Shown piece after piece: positions 10,255-23,151 of a DNA stretch of 64,000 nucleotides. Position 1 is the stretch's first letter. Each line of letters opens with the position of its first letter. This stretch comes from Tsukamurella paurometabola DSM 20162. Lineage in GTDB: Bacteria; Actinomycetota; Actinomycetes; Mycobacteriales; Mycobacteriaceae. A model generated the notes under the pieces. The model ran no database searches. It was not told where the DNA came from and saw nothing but the letters and a program-made list of their open reading frames with translations. Both the position numbers and the translations under genes were made by a program. The stretch spans positions 2,666,001 through 2,730,000 of the forward strand of contig NC_014158.1 of the NCBI RefSeq assembly GCF_000092225.1. Reading direction: 5' to 3'.

Positions 10255-10569
10255 TCAGGCGGAGAACTTCTCGAGCAGCGCCTTGCGCTGCCGCTCGCCC
10301 AGACCGCGCACGCGGCGGGTGGGGGCGATCTCCAGCTCGGTCATGAGCTCCTGAGCCTTGACCTTGCCCACCTTGGGAAGCGCCTCGAGCAGAGCCGAGA
10401 CCTTCATCTTGCCGAGCACCTCGTCGCTCTCCGCGTCCTTCAGCACCTGCTGCAGGGTGGTGCCACCGCTCTTCAGCCGATTCTTCAGCTCAGCGCGGGC
10501 GCGGCGAGCGGCAGCTGCCTTCTCCAGAGCAGCAGCACGCTGCTCGTCGGTCAACTGGGGAAGGGCCAC
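10255..10569 (-). CDS. mihF: Integration host factor, mycobacterial type
   Basis: Nucleoid-associated DNA-binding protein of actinomycetes, unrelated to E. coli IHF alpha/beta. 104 residues from GTG 10569, preceded by a good GGAGG seven bases upstream. Begins [18 protein letters not shown] and contains the helix-two-turn-helix part [17 protein letters not shown]. An upstream in-frame extension exists but lacks the ribosome site and family similarity, so it was rejected. Conserved position upstream of gmk. Confidence 0.95.
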   Translation of the reverse strand: MALPQLTDEQRAAALEKAAAARRARAELKNRLKSGGTTLQQVLKDAESDEVLGKMKVSALLEALPKVGKVKAQELMTELEIAPTRRVRGLGERQRKALLEKFSA

Positions 10570-10897
10570 GATTCCTCCGTCTTCGATGTACTTAGTCGTG
10601 CCGCGTAGTGCGACTCCTGCGACGGTACCGAGGTTTGACCGCGAGTGGGAACCCCACCCCCCTCTCACCTGCGGTTTGACGGTGCTGTACAACGTCGTGA
10701 GCCGACCACACGATGACGATCGAACAAGATCGAGGTTGCAATCGAAAACCCTTGACGCACAAGGCTTTAAGCGAATAAGCCGGTCGCTGTCGATGGGTTC
10801 CTCCTGTGACACGAGAAACACATGTGACCTGCGGAGATACCCAAAACTCGTAGACCGGCTCGCGCGTGTCGCGGGCGTGTCGAGGCCTCCGGCGTGC
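10570..10897. other. 328-bp intergenic region upstream of mihF
   Basis: Lies between the pyrF stop and the mihF start. Probably holds the promoter of the mihF-gmk-rpoZ-coaBC-metK-priA group and the end of the pyr transcript. It is less G+C rich than its surroundings around 10740-10830. I could not fix a promoter or a hairpin terminator with confidence, and no coding sequence was recognised. Confidence 0.6.
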
Positions 10898-11710
10898 TCA
10901 GCGGGTGCCGAGGACGGCTTCGACCTCGTCGCGCACCCTCAGCGCGGCGTCGCGCACTGCACCGGCGTCGGGGCCTGCGGAAAGCACATTGCGCGACGAA
11001 TTGGGCAGCACAGTGGTCTCGGAGCCGAAGATCGCGGCCAGGTCCGCCGGAGTCGCACCCTGCGCCCCCAGTCCGGGCGCCAGGATCGGACCGCCGAGGC
11101 CGGCCACATCGAGGCCGTGTTCGCGGGTGGCACCCACGACCAGCCCGACCGTCCCGGCACCATCGGCGTTATCGGCTCGCGCATCGTCGACGATCCGCTG
11201 GGCGACGCCGCCGGCCTGCACCTGCGCCCCCTCCGGGTTCGAGGTCCGCGCCAGTACGAACACTCCCCGACCTGCGGCACGAGCGGCGTCGATCGCGGGC
11301 CTCAACGCCCCGTAACCGAGATAGGGCGAGAGCGTGACGGCATCCGCCGCGAGCGGCGAGTCGCCGAGCCAGGCACGGGCGTAGCCCGCCATCGTCGTAC
11401 CGATGTCACCGCGTTTGGCATCGGCGATCACCACCGCGCCAGCCTCGCGGCACGCCGCAGTGACCTCCTCCAGTGCGAGCATCCCGGCGGCGCCGAACTG
11501 CTCGAAGAAGGCCACCTGCGGCTTGACGAAGCCGACTTCGCCGGCGAAAGCTTCGGCACAGCGCAGGCCGAACGCCCGCACGCCGGCGGCATCGTCGGAC
11601 AGGCCCCACGCCGCGAGCAGCGGCGGGTGCGGGTCGATGCCCACCACCAACCGCCCGCGCGCGGCGACCGCGTCGGCGACCCGCCGGCTGAACGTGGTCG
11701 CCACGCTCAC
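10898..11710 (-). CDS. pyrF: Orotidine 5'-phosphate decarboxylase
   Basis: Last step of UMP synthesis. The long form typical of actinomycetes: 270 residues with [19 protein letters not shown] and the catalytic segment [18 protein letters not shown]. The GTG start at 11710 overlaps the carB stop by four bases (GTGA), so translation is probably coupled. Start chosen on that overlap; upstream in-frame sequence reads into carB. Confidence 0.95.
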   Translation of the reverse strand: MSVATTFSRRVADAVAARGRLVVGIDPHPPLLAAWGLSDDAAGVRAFGLRCAEAFAGEVGFVKPQVAFFEQFGAAGMLALEEVTAACREAGAVVIADAKRGDIGTTMAGYARAWLGDSPLAADAVTLSPYLGYGALRPAIDAARAAGRGVFVLARTSNPEGAQVQAGGVAQRIVDDARADNADGAGTVGLVVGATREHGLDVAGLGGPILAPGLGAQGATPADLAAIFGSETTVLPNSSRNVLSAGPDAGAVRDAALRVRDEVEAVLGTR

Positions 11711-14700
11711 GTGTTCACCAGCGCCGCGTGCATGTCCTGCAGGCTCTTGACCCCGATGCCACCGCGCAGCGCGGCCTCGATGCCCTGGACCGCCGCCGAG
11801 GCACCCTGGACGGTGGTGACGCACGGCACGGACGCCTGGACGGCAGCGGTTCGGATCTCGTACCCGTCCACTCGCGGACCGGCATTGCCGTACGGGGTGT
11901 TGATGATCAGTCCGACCTCGCCCGCCTTGATCTTCTCGACGATCGACTGCTCACCCTCGGGGATGACGTCCGAATGCTTGAGCACGGTCTCAACATGAAC
12001 ACCATTGCGGCGCAGCACATCTGCAGTACCCGCTGTAGCCAGGATGGAGAATCCCAGATCCGCGAGTCGCTTGACCGGGAAGATCAGCGCGCGCTTGTCC
12101 TTGTTCGCCACCGAGACGAACACGTTGCCGGTAGCCGGTAGCGAACCGCTCACGGCCGTCTGCGACTTCGCGAACGCCGTGCCGAAGTCGCGGTCCACGC
12201 CCATCACCTCGCCGGTGGACTTCATCTCGGGCGAGAGCAGGGAATCCACACCGCTGCCGTCCGCGCGACGGAACCGGTTGAACGGCAGCACCGCCTCCTT
12301 GACCGAGACCGGCGCCTCGATCGGCATCTGCGATCCGTCCCCCTCGCGCGGCAGGATGCCCTGGTCCCGCAGTTCCGCGATGGTCTGGCCCAGCATCACG
12401 CGGGCACACGCCTTGGCCAGCGGCACAGCAGTCGCCTTCGACACGAACGGCACCGTTCGGGAGGCCCGGGGATTCGCCTCGAGGACGTAGAGCACGTCGT
12501 CCTTGAGCGCGTACTGAACATTCATCAGGCCGTGCACGCCGATCCCGCGGGCCAGCGCCTCGGTGGCGGTGCGCACCGCATCGATGTCGGCGCGGCCCAG
12601 AGTGGTGGGCGGCAGGGTGCAGGCCGAGTCGCCGGAGTGGATTCCGGCCTCCTCGATGTGCTCCATGATGCCGCCGATGAAGACCTCGCCGGTGGCGTCG
12701 CACAGCGCGTCGACATCGATCTCCACCGCGTCCTCCAGGAAACGGTCCACCAGCACCGGGCGGTCGGGAGTCAGTTCGGTCGCCCGCCCGATGTAGTCCA
12801 GCAGCGCCTGCTCGTCGTAGACGATCTCCATACCGCGGCCGCCGAGCACATACGACGGGCGCACCAGGACCGGATACCCGATCCCGGCGGCGACATCGCG
12901 GGCGCCCTCGGCAGTAGTCGCGGTACCGAACTTGGGCGCCGGGAGCCCGGCCTCGGTGAGCACCCGGCCGAACTCGCCGCGATCCTCGGCGAGGTCGATG
13001 GCCTCGGGCGAGGTACCGACGATGGGCAGGCCGGCGGCCTTGAGGCGGGCCGCAAGGCCGAGCGGGGTCTGTCCACCGAGCTGCACGATCACGCCGACGA
13101 CGCCGGGACCACCCGCTCCGGAGGCCTGCTCCGAGTGATACACCTCGAGCACGTCCTCGAAGGTCAGCGGCTCGAAGTAGAGCCGGTCGGCGGTGTCGTA
13201 GTCGGTGGACACCGTCTCCGGGTTGCAGTTGATCATCACGGTCTCGTACCCGGCCTGGCTCAGGGTGAGCGCGGCGTGCACACACGAGTAGTCGAATTCG
13301 ATGCCCTGGCCGATCCGGTTCGGGCCCGAGCCCAGGATGAGCACCTTGGGGCGCTCGGTCTGCGGCACCACCTCGCTCGTGGCCGCCGGATCGAGTTCGT
13401 AGCTGCTGTAGTGGTACGGGGTCTTGGCTTCGAACTCGGCGGCGCAGGTGTCGACGGTCTTGTAGACCGGGCGGATGCCGTGCTCGTGCCGGAAGGCCCG
13501 GACCTCGTCTTCGCCGATGCCTCGAAGGTTCGCGATCTGCAGATCGGAGAACCCGTGAGTCTTGGCCAATCGGACCAGATCCGGGGTCAGGTCGGTGTCC
13601 CGGACGTACGCACCCAGGTCGACGGTGGCCTTGATCTCCTCCAGGAACCACGGGTCGACCGCGGTCGAATCGAAGACCTGCTCGACCGTGGCACCCAACT
13701 CGAAGGCGCGGCCGATCAGGTAGTACCGGCCGTCGCGCGGGACCTTGATCTCCTCCAGCAGCTCGGCGAGCGAGCCCTCGACCGGAGCCCCGGTCCAGAA
13801 GCCGTGACGCTTTGTTTCGAGCGAGCGCATCACCTTGCCGAACGCCTCAGCGAAGCTGCGGCCCAGGCTCATCGCCTCGCCGACGGACTTCATGGTGGTG
13901 GTGAGGGTGTCGTCGGCGCCGGGGAACTTCTCGAAGGCGAAGCGCGGGGCCTTGACCACCACGTAGTCGAGGGTCGGCTCGAAGCACGCCGGCGTCTCGC
14001 CGGTGATGTCGTTGAGGATCTCGTCGAGCGTGTAGCCCACGGCGAGCTTCGCGGCGATCTTGGCGATCGGGAAGCCGGTGGCCTTCGACGCCAGCGCCGA
14101 GGAGCGCGAGACGCGGGGGTTCATCTCGATGGTGACGAGGCGGCCGTCGCGCGGGTTCTGCGCGAACTGGATGTTGCAACCGCCGGTGTCGACGCCCACC
14201 TCGCGGAGGATCGCGATCGATTGGTCGCGCATGATCTGGTACTCGCGGTCAGTGAGCGTCATGGCCGGTGCCACGGTGACCGAGTCGCCGGTGTGCACAC
14301 CCACGGGGTCGACGTTCTCAATGGAGCAGACGACCACGACGTTGTCGCGGCCGTCGCGCATGAGCTCGAGCTCGTACTCCTTCCAGCCGAGGATCGACTC
14401 CTCGATGAGTACGTTCGCGGTCGGCGAGGCGGCGAGACCGGCGCCGGCGATGCGCTCCAGGTCGGCCTCGTCGTAGGCCATGCCGGACCCGAGACCACCC
14501 ATGGTGAACGACGGCCGCACGACCACCGGGTAGCCGAGGTCGGCGACGGTCTGCTTGCACTCGTCGAGCGTGAAACACACCTTGGAGCGGGCGGATTCGC
14601 CGCCGATCTTGGCGACGATGTCCTTGAACTTCTGCCGGTCCTCACCGCGCTGGATGGCGTCGAAGTCGGCGCCGATCAGGCGGATGCCGTACTTGTCCAG

Positions 14701-15036
14701 GATGCCTTGTTCGTGCAGGCCGACGGCCGCGTTGAGCGCCGTCTGGCCACCCAGAGTGGCGAGCACCGCATCGATCGGGAAGCCCTTATCGCGCTCGGCG
14801 ATGATGACCTTCTCGATGTACTCCGGGTTGATCGGCTCGATGTAGGTCGAGTCGGCGAACTCCGGATCGGTCATGATCGTTGCCGGGTTCGAGTTCACCA
14901 GCGACACGCGCAGTCCCTCGGCGCGCAGCACACGGCAGGCCTGGGTGCCGGAGTAGTCGAACTCGCAGGCCTGGCCGATCACGATCGGGCCCGAGCCGAT
15001 CACCAGGACGTGCTGGATATCGGTGCGCCGTGGCAT
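11707..15036 (-). CDS. carB: Carbamoyl-phosphate synthase, large subunit
   Basis: Makes carbamoyl phosphate from bicarbonate, ATP and ammonia supplied by CarA, feeding pyrimidine and arginine synthesis. 1109 residues with the duplicated ATP-grasp halves: first half [20 protein letters not shown], second half [20 protein letters not shown] at about residue 570. The C-terminal MGS-type regulatory domain contains [19 protein letters not shown] and [12 protein letters not shown] at 15036 shares its first base with the carA stop. Full length. Confidence 0.97.
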   Translation of the reverse strand: MPRRTDIQHVLVIGSGPIVIGQACEFDYSGTQACRVLRAEGLRVSLVNSNPATIMTDPEFADSTYIEPINPEYIEKVIIAERDKGFPIDAVLATLGGQTALNAAVGLHEQGILDKYGIRLIGADFDAIQRGEDRQKFKDIVAKIGGESARSKVCFTLDECKQTVADLGYPVVVRPSFTMGGLGSGMAYDEADLERIAGAGLAASPTANVLIEESILGWKEYELELMRDGRDNVVVVCSIENVDPVGVHTGDSVTVAPAMTLTDREYQIMRDQSIAILREVGVDTGGCNIQFAQNPRDGRLVTIEMNPRVSRSSALASKATGFPIAKIAAKLAVGYTLDEILNDITGETPACFEPTLDYVVVKAPRFAFEKFPGADDTLTTTMKSVGEAMSLGRSFAEAFGKVMRSLETKRHGFWTGAPVEGSLAELLEEIKVPRDGRYYLIGRAFELGATVEQVFDSTAVDPWFLEEIKATVDLGAYVRDTDLTPDLVRLAKTHGFSDLQIANLRGIGEDEVRAFRHEHGIRPVYKTVDTCAAEFEAKTPYHYSSYELDPAATSEVVPQTERPKVLILGSGPNRIGQGIEFDYSCVHAALTLSQAGYETVMINCNPETVSTDYDTADRLYFEPLTFEDVLEVYHSEQASGAGGPGVVGVIVQLGGQTPLGLAARLKAAGLPIVGTSPEAIDLAEDRGEFGRVLTEAGLPAPKFGTATTAEGARDVAAGIGYPVLVRPSYVLGGRGMEIVYDEQALLDYIGRATELTPDRPVLVDRFLEDAVEIDVDALCDATGEVFIGGIMEHIEEAGIHSGDSACTLPPTTLGRADIDAVRTATEALARGIGVHGLMNVQYALKDDVLYVLEANPRASRTVPFVSKATAVPLAKACARVMLGQTIAELRDQGILPREGDGSQMPIEAPVSVKEAVLPFNRFRRADGSGVDSLLSPEMKSTGEVMGVDRDFGTAFAKSQTAVSGSLPATGNVFVSVANKDKRALIFPVKRLADLGFSILATAGTADVLRRNGVHVETVLKHSDVIPEGEQSIVEKIKAGEVGLIINTPYGNAGPRVDGYEIRTAAVQASVPCVTTVQGASAAVQGIEAALRGGIGVKSLQDMHAALVNT

Positions 15037-16172
15037 TACTTGTCTCCCATGATGGTTGCGAAGCGGTCGAAGAGGTAGGCGGCATCGTGCGGGCCGGCCG
15101 CGGCCTCCGGGTGGTACTGCACCGAGAAGGCGCGGCCGTCGAGCAGCTCGACTCCCTCCACGGTCTCGTCGTTGGCGCACACGTGGCTGACGCGGGCCCG
15201 GCCGAACGGCGTGTCGAATTCCTGGCCACGCTCTCCCTCCAGGGCGAAGCCGTGGTTCTGCGCGGTGATCGAGATCCGTCCCGTGGTGTGCTCGACCACG
15301 GGGATGTTGATACCTCGGTGCCCGAACTTCATCTTGTAGGTGTCCAGGCCGAACGCTCGGCCCAGCAACTGGTTGCCCAGGCAGATGCCGAACAGTGGCA
15401 GGCCCGAGTCGAGGACACCGCGGGTGAGCTCGACCTCGTGCTCGGCGGTCGACGGGTCGCCCGGTCCATTGGAGAGGAAGAAGCCGTCGGGCTTCAGTGA
15501 CTTCACCTCGTCGAGCGTGATCGTCGAGGGCACCACGTGCACCCGCATACCGCGCTCCGCGAACATCCGCGGGGTGTTGGTCTTGATACCCAGGTCGACG
15601 GCGACCACGGTGTAGCGGGCCTCGCCATTCGGCTCCACGGTGTAGGTCTCCGTGGTGGAGACCTCGCCGATCAGGTTCTGGCCCTTCATCGACGGCTGCG
15701 CCCGCACTCGGTCGAGCAGCTCTGCCTCGGGGGCGAGCGCCTCGCCGGAGAAGACGCCGGCGCGCATCGACCCGTGGTCACGAAGGCGGCGGACCACCGC
15801 ACGGGTGTCGATGCCGCCGATTCCGACAACGCCCTGGTCTACCAGTTCGCCCTCCAGTGTGCCGCTGGCACGCCAGTTGCTCACCCGGCGGGTGGGGTTA
15901 CGCACGGCGTATCCGGCCACCCAGATCTTGTCGCCGCGGCTCTCGTCGTCCTCGTCGTTCCAGCCCGTGTTACCGATCTGCGGGGCCGTGGCCACCACGA
16001 TCTGCCGGTCGTAGGACGGGTCGGTGAGAGTCTCCTGGTAGCCGGTCATCGCGGTGCAGAAGACGGCCTCGCCCAGGGTCTGGCCGACGGCGCCGAATTC
16101 GACGCCGCGGTGCACCGTGCCGTCCTCGAGGACCAACAGTGCGGGCCCGTTCCCGAATTCCTGTGCAGCCAT
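15036..16172 (-). CDS. carA: Carbamoyl-phosphate synthase, small (glutaminase) subunit
   Basis: Hydrolyses glutamine and passes ammonia to CarB. The class I amidotransferase nucleophile is in [17 protein letters not shown], and the His-Glu part of the triad in [15 protein letters not shown] near the end. 378 residues, normal. It directly abuts the preceding membrane-protein gene, with no gap between that stop and this ATG. Confidence 0.97.
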   Translation of the reverse strand: MAAQEFGNGPALLVLEDGTVHRGVEFGAVGQTLGEAVFCTAMTGYQETLTDPSYDRQIVVATAPQIGNTGWNDEDDESRGDKIWVAGYAVRNPTRRVSNWRASGTLEGELVDQGVVGIGGIDTRAVVRRLRDHGSMRAGVFSGEALAPEAELLDRVRAQPSMKGQNLIGEVSTTETYTVEPNGEARYTVVAVDLGIKTNTPRMFAERGMRVHVVPSTITLDEVKSLKPDGFFLSNGPGDPSTAEHEVELTRGVLDSGLPLFGICLGNQLLGRAFGLDTYKMKFGHRGINIPVVEHTTGRISITAQNHGFALEGERGQEFDTPFGRARVSHVCANDETVEGVELLDGRAFSVQYHPEAAAGPHDAAYLFDRFATIMGDK

Positions 16173-16664
16173 CTAGCTTTCCCTCACGTCCATCAGTTTG
16201 CGATACGTCGTCTTGTCATCGGCCCGGAAGCCGGAGTCGATCACGGTGCCCGTGGGCAGTTCCCAGCGGATCACCAACAGGCCGTCGCCGGGCATCACCT
16301 TGCCGGCGAGCTTCGCCGCCCGGCGCACCTCGACGATCGCGTCGTCGGCGATCCACATCGGGTTGCCGCGGGCACGCTCCATCAAGTAGCCGTCCTCGTA
16401 GCGGCTCAGGTTCACCGTGGCGCGGTAGCCCCAGTCCCCGACCGCCACCCGGTCCTGCCAGTGCGGTGCGATGGTGGAGCCCACGTACACCCCCGACACG
16501 GGACCGAAGACCAAATCGGTGAGCTGCTCAGGGGTGCTAGGGATCTCGCCGACCGCGGCGGCCTGCCGCCGACCGCGGCGGCGCCAGCCCAGGGCCATCA
16601 AGGAGAAGAGTCCGGCGAGAACCACGAGCACCAGCAGCAGCGTGGCGAAGTCGCTGACGCTCAC
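16173..16664 (-). CDS. Small membrane protein of the pyr operon
   Basis: 163 residues starting [20 protein letters not shown]: one N-terminal membrane helix (residues 6-28), then a basic RRRGRRQ stop-transfer, then a soluble C-terminal domain rich in beta-type sequence. A protein of this kind stands between pyrC and carA in mycobacteria (Rv1382 position) and its role is unknown to me. GTG 16664 overlaps the pyrC stop by four bases, and the gene abuts carA, so it is embedded in the operon. Membrane attachment is visible; function is not. Confidence 0.85.
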   Translation of the reverse strand: MSVSDFATLLLVLVVLAGLFSLMALGWRRRGRRQAAAVGEIPSTPEQLTDLVFGPVSGVYVGSTIAPHWQDRVAVGDWGYRATVNLSRYEDGYLMERARGNPMWIADDAIVEVRRAAKLAGKVMPGDGLLVIRWELPTGTVIDSGFRADDKTTYRKLMDVRES

Positions 16665-17974
16665 GCCCGCTCCCCCGCTCCCGGTGCGGCCGCGACGCCG
16701 TCGCGCGCGGTGATCCGGCCGCGGAGCACCGTGAGTACCGGCTTCGCGCGGAACTCCAGCTCGGCGAACGGGGTGTTGCGGGACCGGCTCGCCAGGTCGT
16801 CGGCGCGCACGGTCCACCCCAGGTCGGGGTCGACCAGAGTGAGGTTCGCGGGCTCGCCCACGCGGATCGGCCGGCCGTGGTCGTCGAGCCGCGCGATCTC
16901 CGCCGGCTTCTCGCTCATCACGCGGGCCACATCGCGCCAGGTGATATCGCCCGGCTCGACCGCGACCTGCGCCACGATCGCGAGCGCCGTCTCCAAGCCC
17001 AGCATGCCCGGGCGGGCTGCGGCGAACTCACAGCACTTGTCCTGCTCGGCGTGCGGGGCGTGATCGGTTGCCACGCAGTCGATCACGCCGTCGCGCAGGG
17101 CCTTCCGCAGTGCGGCCACATCGGAGGCCTCGCGCAGCGGCGGGTTCACCCGGTTCACCGCGTCGTAGGTGGCCAGCCGCGAATCGTCGAGGAGCAGATG
17201 ATGCGGAGTGACCTCGGCCGTGATCGCTACGCCCTGTCCTTTGGCCCACTTCAGCAGCTCGACGGTGCCGGCGGTGGAGGCATGGCAGATGTGCACGCGC
17301 GCGCCGGCGTCACGGGCGAGCAGGGCGTCGCGGGCCACGATCGCCTCCTCGGCGGCACGCGGCCAGCCGGTGAGGCCCAGCCGTGCGGCCTCTGGCCCCT
17401 CGTGGGCGACGGCGCCCCGGGTGAGCCGCGGCTCCTCGGCGTGCTGGGCGATGACGGCACCGAGCGACGAGGCGTACTCCAGGGCGCGCCGCATCAGCAG
17501 CGGATCGGAGACGCACACACCGTCGTCGGAGAAGACGCGGACCCGGCCCGGTCCGGCGGCCATCATCCCCATCTCGGCGAGCTTCTCACCCTGCAGGCCC
17601 ACGGTGACGGCGCCCACCGGGTGCACGTCGACCAGGCCGACCTCCTGGCCGCGGCGATACACGTGGTCGGTGATCACGGCGGAATCGGCGACCGGGCTGG
17701 TGTTGGCCATCGCGAAGACCGCGGTGTACCCACCGAGCGCGGCGGCGGCCGAACCGGACTCGATGGTCTCGGTGTCCTCCCGGCCGGGTTCACGCAGGTG
17801 CGTGTGCAAATCGACGAAACCGGGGAGCAGGACGTTGCCACCCGCGTCGATCACCTCGGCGTCGGCAGGTGCGTCCAGACCGGTGCCGATCGCGGTGATC
17901 TCGCCGCCGTCGATGGCGACGTCCACCGGTTCGCCCTCGCCGTAGGGCCGGACGTTTGTGAGCAGCAAGCTCAT
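16661..17974 (-). CDS. pyrC: Dihydroorotase
   Basis: Cyclises N-carbamoyl-aspartate to dihydroorotate. Metal-binding motif [13 protein letters not shown] at about residues 59-71, and ATDHAPH near residue 310 carries the catalytic Asp. 437 residues, class I type. ATG 17974 is 55 bp after pyrB. An upstream in-frame extension into pyrB was rejected because it shows no family similarity. Confidence 0.96.
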   Translation of the reverse strand: MSLLLTNVRPYGEGEPVDVAIDGGEITAIGTGLDAPADAEVIDAGGNVLLPGFVDLHTHLREPGREDTETIESGSAAAALGGYTAVFAMANTSPVADSAVITDHVYRRGQEVGLVDVHPVGAVTVGLQGEKLAEMGMMAAGPGRVRVFSDDGVCVSDPLLMRRALEYASSLGAVIAQHAEEPRLTRGAVAHEGPEAARLGLTGWPRAAEEAIVARDALLARDAGARVHICHASTAGTVELLKWAKGQGVAITAEVTPHHLLLDDSRLATYDAVNRVNPPLREASDVAALRKALRDGVIDCVATDHAPHAEQDKCCEFAAARPGMLGLETALAIVAQVAVEPGDITWRDVARVMSEKPAEIARLDDHGRPIRVGEPANLTLVDPDLGWTVRADDLASRSRNTPFAELEFRAKPVLTVLRGRITARDGVAAAPGAGERA

Positions 17975-18029
17975 TCGGGGCTCCCGTCGTTCCGAGGAGA
18001 TGGTGTGGTGGCACGGTGGCGCGCCGCGG

Positions 18030-19660
<1,631 letters not shown>

Positions 19661-19662
19661 TC

Positions 19663-21639
19663 ATGGATCTGTCCACCAGGCAGCGCGCGACGCTCTCGGC
19701 GATCGTGGACACGTTCGCCCCGGGCGACGGGGTGGCGATCCCCTCGGCCAGCGATCTCCGCGCCGGCGACCTGGCGGTTTCCTATGCGATGCGCAGCCCG
19801 CGGGACAGCGACGGCATGTCCCTGTCGCAATCGCTGTCGCTGTTCGATAACCGGGTGTTCTGCGCCACCGTCCTCGGAACCCGCGGGCAACGGTTCGCCG
19901 ACCTGTCCTTCGCCGACCGGGAACGGATCCTGATCGACCTGTCGCGGTCGCGGTTCAGCCAGAAGCGGATGCTGTTCAAGCGGCTGCGGAACATCGCGCT
20001 ACTGGCCTACTACACCGCGGGGGGCGCCGACGGCAACCACGGTCCGGGGGCCGATCTGATGGCGGCGATCGGTTACCCACCGCAGACGCCGCACAAGAAG
20101 CCGCGCGGCCGAGCGATGCGGGCGTTGCGTCCGCTCACCCCCACTCGGTACGAGATCGACGCCACGACGGCCTGTGATGTCGTGGTGGTCGGCTCCGGTG
20201 CCGGCGGTTCGGTGGCCGCGGCGCAACTCGCCGAAGCCGGTCTCGACGTCATCGTGCTCGAACGCGGCGAGTACGTGGCCCCGTCGGATATGGGCGGAAC
20301 CGATCTGGACGGCCTATCGAACCTGTTCGCGCCCAGCCCCTTCTGGACCGAGAACGCCCAGTCCTTCCTCCTGTCCGCGAACTGCCTCGGCGGCGGCACC
20401 GTGGCCTCGCACGGCGGCTACTTCCGTCCCTCCGAGGCCGTGCTGGCCGATTGGTCCGCCCGCGGTGTGGACACCGGCCCCGATTTCGACGCCGCACTCG
20501 ATGCGGTGTGGCAGCGGGTCGGCGTCACCTCGTCGATGAGCGCCCCCGCACCCCGTGACGAACTCCTGGAGAAGGGGTGCCGCGATCTGGGCCTGCCCGT
20601 GCACACGGTGCAGCGCGCCGTGGACAACAACTGTGATCAGGGCGTCGAGTGCGGCCGCTGCGGCTTGGGGTGTCGCATCGGCGCGAAACACGACGCGGGA
20701 CGCACGTGGCTGCGCGACGCCGAGAAGCGGGGCGCTCGGATCGTGACCGGCGCACAGGCCCGGTCGATCGAGGTGCAGGGCAACCGGGCCCGGAGCGTCG
20801 TCGCCCGCACCTCCGGCGGTTCCTGGCTGACGGTGCGGTGCAGCGCGGTGGTCGTGGCCGCCGGCGCGTTCGAGACCCCTGCGCTTTTGGCCCGGTCGGG
20901 CCTGGGCGGGCAGCACGTGGGCAAACACCTGCACCTGCATCCCACCGCCACGGCGCTCGGGGTGTTCAGTGACGTGGTGGCGCCCTGGTACGGCACCACC
21001 TCGGCCCGATACAGCGATGCGCACGCCGATCTCGACGGCAGCGGTTTCGGGGTGATCTACGAGACCGCACCGGTGACTCCGGCGGTGGCGTCGAGCTATG
21101 TGCCATGGCGCAATGCCGGCGAGCACCTCAACGTGATGCGCCAGCTTCCGCACCTGTCGCTGCTGCGGGTGGTGTTGCGCGATCGCGGTTCCGGCGAGGT
21201 GATGATGGACTCGTCGGGCGAGCCGTCGGTGCGTTACGACCTCGCGGAGGCGGATCGGGCGCACCTGCGCACCGGCGTCGACACCGCTGTGCGGATCTTG
21301 GAAGCTGCCGGTGCGCGACGAATCTTCACCGGTCAGCAGTGTGGGGGCGATTACGTCCCCGGCGACCAGCCCATCGAGGGGTTCCTGGGCCGCTCGCATT
21401 CCGCTGGCTACGGCGTCGGCGAGATCGCGCTGGCCTCCTTCGAGGCGATGAGCACCGTCCGCATGGCTGCGTCGTCCAAGCGCGGCGCTGCCGACCCCGA
21501 CGGTGCCCTGTGGGACGCGCCGAACATCGTGATCGCCGACGCGTCGATGTTGCCGACGGCCAGTGGCGTGCACCCCGCCGGGGTCATCCAGGCGCTGGCG
21601 CTGCGTAATGCTCGGGCGTTGGCCACCCGGCTCGGCTAA
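19663..21639 (+). CDS. GMC-type FAD oxidoreductase, fatty-alcohol-oxidase-like
   Basis: FAD-dependent oxidoreductase of 658 residues. The dinucleotide-binding motif VVVGSGAGGSVAAAQLAEAG lies at about residues 171-190 behind a 165-residue N-terminal domain, the layout of long-chain alcohol oxidases rather than small GMC enzymes. A cysteine-rich segment ECGRCGLGCRIGAKHDAGRT (about 329-348) is also typical of that group. The C-terminal FAD/substrate motif is DASMLPTASGVHPAGVIQA. Divergent from pyrR across 101 bp without a clear ribosome site, so possibly leaderless. Its last four bases overlap the convergent symporter gene. Substrate is inferred only. Confidence 0.85.
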   Translation: MDLSTRQRATLSAIVDTFAPGDGVAIPSASDLRAGDLAVSYAMRSPRDSDGMSLSQSLSLFDNRVFCATVLGTRGQRFADLSFADRERILIDLSRSRFSQKRMLFKRLRNIALLAYYTAGGADGNHGPGADLMAAIGYPPQTPHKKPRGRAMRALRPLTPTRYEIDATTACDVVVVGSGAGGSVAAAQLAEAGLDVIVLERGEYVAPSDMGGTDLDGLSNLFAPSPFWTENAQSFLLSANCLGGGTVASHGGYFRPSEAVLADWSARGVDTGPDFDAALDAVWQRVGVTSSMSAPAPRDELLEKGCRDLGLPVHTVQRAVDNNCDQGVECGRCGLGCRIGAKHDAGRTWLRDAEKRGARIVTGAQARSIEVQGNRARSVVARTSGGSWLTVRCSAVVVAAGAFETPALLARSGLGGQHVGKHLHLHPTATALGVFSDVVAPWYGTTSARYSDAHADLDGSGFGVIYETAPVTPAVASSYVPWRNAGEHLNVMRQLPHLSLLRVVLRDRGSGEVMMDSSGEPSVRYDLAEADRAHLRTGVDTAVRILEAAGARRIFTGQQCGGDYVPGDQPIEGFLGRSHSAGYGVGEIALASFEAMSTVRMAASSKRGAADPDGALWDAPNIVIADASMLPTASGVHPAGVIQALALRNARALATRLG

Positions 21640-22604
21640 CGCGGCAGCGGTGGTCGGCGCGACCAGAAGCTCGCGAGGATCGAGCCGGAGATGTTGTGCC
21701 ACACCGAGAAGATCGCCGCCGGTAGCGCCGCCTCCGGCGCGAAATGGGTGCGCGCCAGACCCGCTGCGAGCCCCGAATTCTGCATACCGACTTCGATGCT
21801 GACCGCGCGGCGCGCGGCCTCGTCGAGACCTGAGACGCGCGCCGCGCCGTAGCCGAGCAGCAGCCCCACGCCGTTGAGCGCGATCACCACCCCGAACACG
21901 ATTAGTCCCGAGACGAGGACGGCCGAGGCGCTGCCCGCGACCACCGCGAGCACGACCAGGGTGATGACGGCTACCGACACCGTGGGCATCCACGGAACCA
22001 GGCCATCGACCAGGCGAGGCAGGAAACGGCGCAGCAGGACACCGACGGCGATCGGGATGATCACGATCTGCACGATCGACCGGAACATGCCAAGGGTGTC
22101 GACCGGAAGGTAGGAGCCCGCGAGCCACTGCACCAGCAGCGGCGTGGCGACCGGCGCGACCAGCGTGGAGACCGAGGTCATGGCGACCGACAGCGCGACA
22201 TCGCCCTTGGCGAGGTAGGCCATCACATTGGACGCGGTGCCGCCCGGCGCGGCGGCAACCAGGATCACGCCGACCGCGATCGCGGGATCCAGGCTGATGA
22301 CCGAGACCAGGCACCAGGCGGTGAGCGGCATGATCACGAACTGCGCCAGCACGCCGATCAGCAACGGCACCGGCCGCCGCGCCACCACCGCGAAGTCGGC
22401 ACCGCGCAGCGTCATACCCATGCCGAGCATGATCACCATGAGGAGCGGGTTGATCGCCGGTGCGAGACTCAGAAACGGCCCCGGCACGGTGACCGCCACA
22501 GCGCCGGCCGCGAGTACCACCAACGGAAACCACGTCCCCGCTCGCCGGCCGATCCGAGTGGCGATATGCGCGGGCGGGTCTGCTGCGGTGGGATCGGCGG
22601 CCAT
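21636..22604 (-). CDS. Bile acid:sodium symporter family transporter
   Basis: Membrane transporter of the BASS family, 322 residues, with about nine to ten hydrophobic helices. The conserved segments are PLLMVIMLGMGMTLRGADF and AAPGGTASNVMAYLAKGDVA, the latter carrying the Na+-site region. The substrate in bacteria of this group is not known; organic anions or pantoate-like acids are possible. It converges on the oxidoreductase gene with a 4-base stop overlap and lies downstream of nusB in the same direction. Confidence 0.88.
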   Translation of the reverse strand: MAADPTAADPPAHIATRIGRRAGTWFPLVVLAAGAVAVTVPGPFLSLAPAINPLLMVIMLGMGMTLRGADFAVVARRPVPLLIGVLAQFVIMPLTAWCLVSVISLDPAIAVGVILVAAAPGGTASNVMAYLAKGDVALSVAMTSVSTLVAPVATPLLVQWLAGSYLPVDTLGMFRSIVQIVIIPIAVGVLLRRFLPRLVDGLVPWMPTVSVAVITLVVLAVVAGSASAVLVSGLIVFGVVIALNGVGLLLGYGAARVSGLDEAARRAVSIEVGMQNSGLAAGLARTHFAPEAALPAAIFSVWHNISGSILASFWSRRPPLPR

Positions 22605-22621
22605 TGCGGCAGCCTATCGAC

Positions 22622-22637
22622 CGCGGCGCGCGCCGCG
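22622..22637 (-). terminator. GC palindrome after nusB, possible terminator
   Basis: CGCGGCGCGCGCCGCG is a perfect 16-bp palindrome in the gap between nusB and the symporter gene. It can form a 6-bp stem with a 4-base loop. There is no U-run, so this would be a hairpin-only terminator of the sort proposed in mycobacteria; evidence is weak. Confidence 0.3.
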
Positions 22638-22653
22638 AACCGCCCCGTTCTGT

Positions 22654-23151
22654 CTATTCCGCGCGGTCGGCGGGCTGCGCCGCCGCGGCCGAACGCACCT
22701 GCGGAGCCAGCGTCGCGACCTTGCCCAGTACGCCGTTGAGGTACGAGGGCGATTCGTCGGTGGAGAGCTCCTTGGCCAACTCGACGGCCTCGTCGACCAC
22801 CACGGCAGGCGGCACGTCGGGTGCGTTGAACAGCTCCCACACGGCGACACGCAGGATCGCTCGGTCCACGGCGGGCAGACGCGCGAGCGTCCATCCGGTG
22901 AGATGCGAGGTGATCACGGAGTCCAGCTGCTCACGATCGACATCGACGCCGGTCACCAATTGGGCCGTGTATTCGGAGACCGGCGGCACGGACGCATCGT
23001 CCGCCGCCAGGGTCCGGCGCTCCGCGAGCAGACCATCGACATCGGTGACGCCGCGAGCCTCGACCTCGAAGAGCAGGTCGACGGCGCGCTTGCGGGCGCG
23101 GTGCCGGGCGCCCGACTTCTTGGGGCGCTTGTTCTCAGACTGATCGGGCAC
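22654..23151 (-). CDS. nusB: Transcription antitermination factor NusB
   Basis: All-helical RNA-binding protein of the rRNA antitermination complex. 165 residues from GTG 23151, starting with the basic segment [19 protein letters not shown] and containing [20 protein letters not shown]. It directly abuts the efp stop. Full length. Confidence 0.95.
   Translation of the reverse strand: MPDQSENKRPKKSGARHRARKRAVDLLFEVEARGVTDVDGLLAERRTLAADDASVPPVSEYTAQLVTGVDVDREQLDSVITSHLTGWTLARLPAVDRAILRVAVWELFNAPDVPPAVVVDEAVELAKELSTDESPSYLNGVLGKVATLAPQVRSAAAAQPADRAE

Noticed and set aside
10675-10785. TTGAC-like promoter boxes on the + strand upstream of mihF
   Set aside because: Two TTGACG sites occur, but they face pyrF, and spacing to a -10 is wrong or weak.
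10570-10821. N-terminal extension of mihF
   Set aside because: No similarity to mIHF, and a good ribosome site precedes GTG 10569.
12532-15078. Long open frame of 848 codons on the + strand inside carB
   Set aside because: It mirrors carB on the opposite strand in high-GC DNA, has no recognisable domain and carB is certain.
15037-15180. Upstream start for carB
   Set aside because: The extra residues are translation of the carA 3' end; the TAATG junction at 15036 is the normal start.
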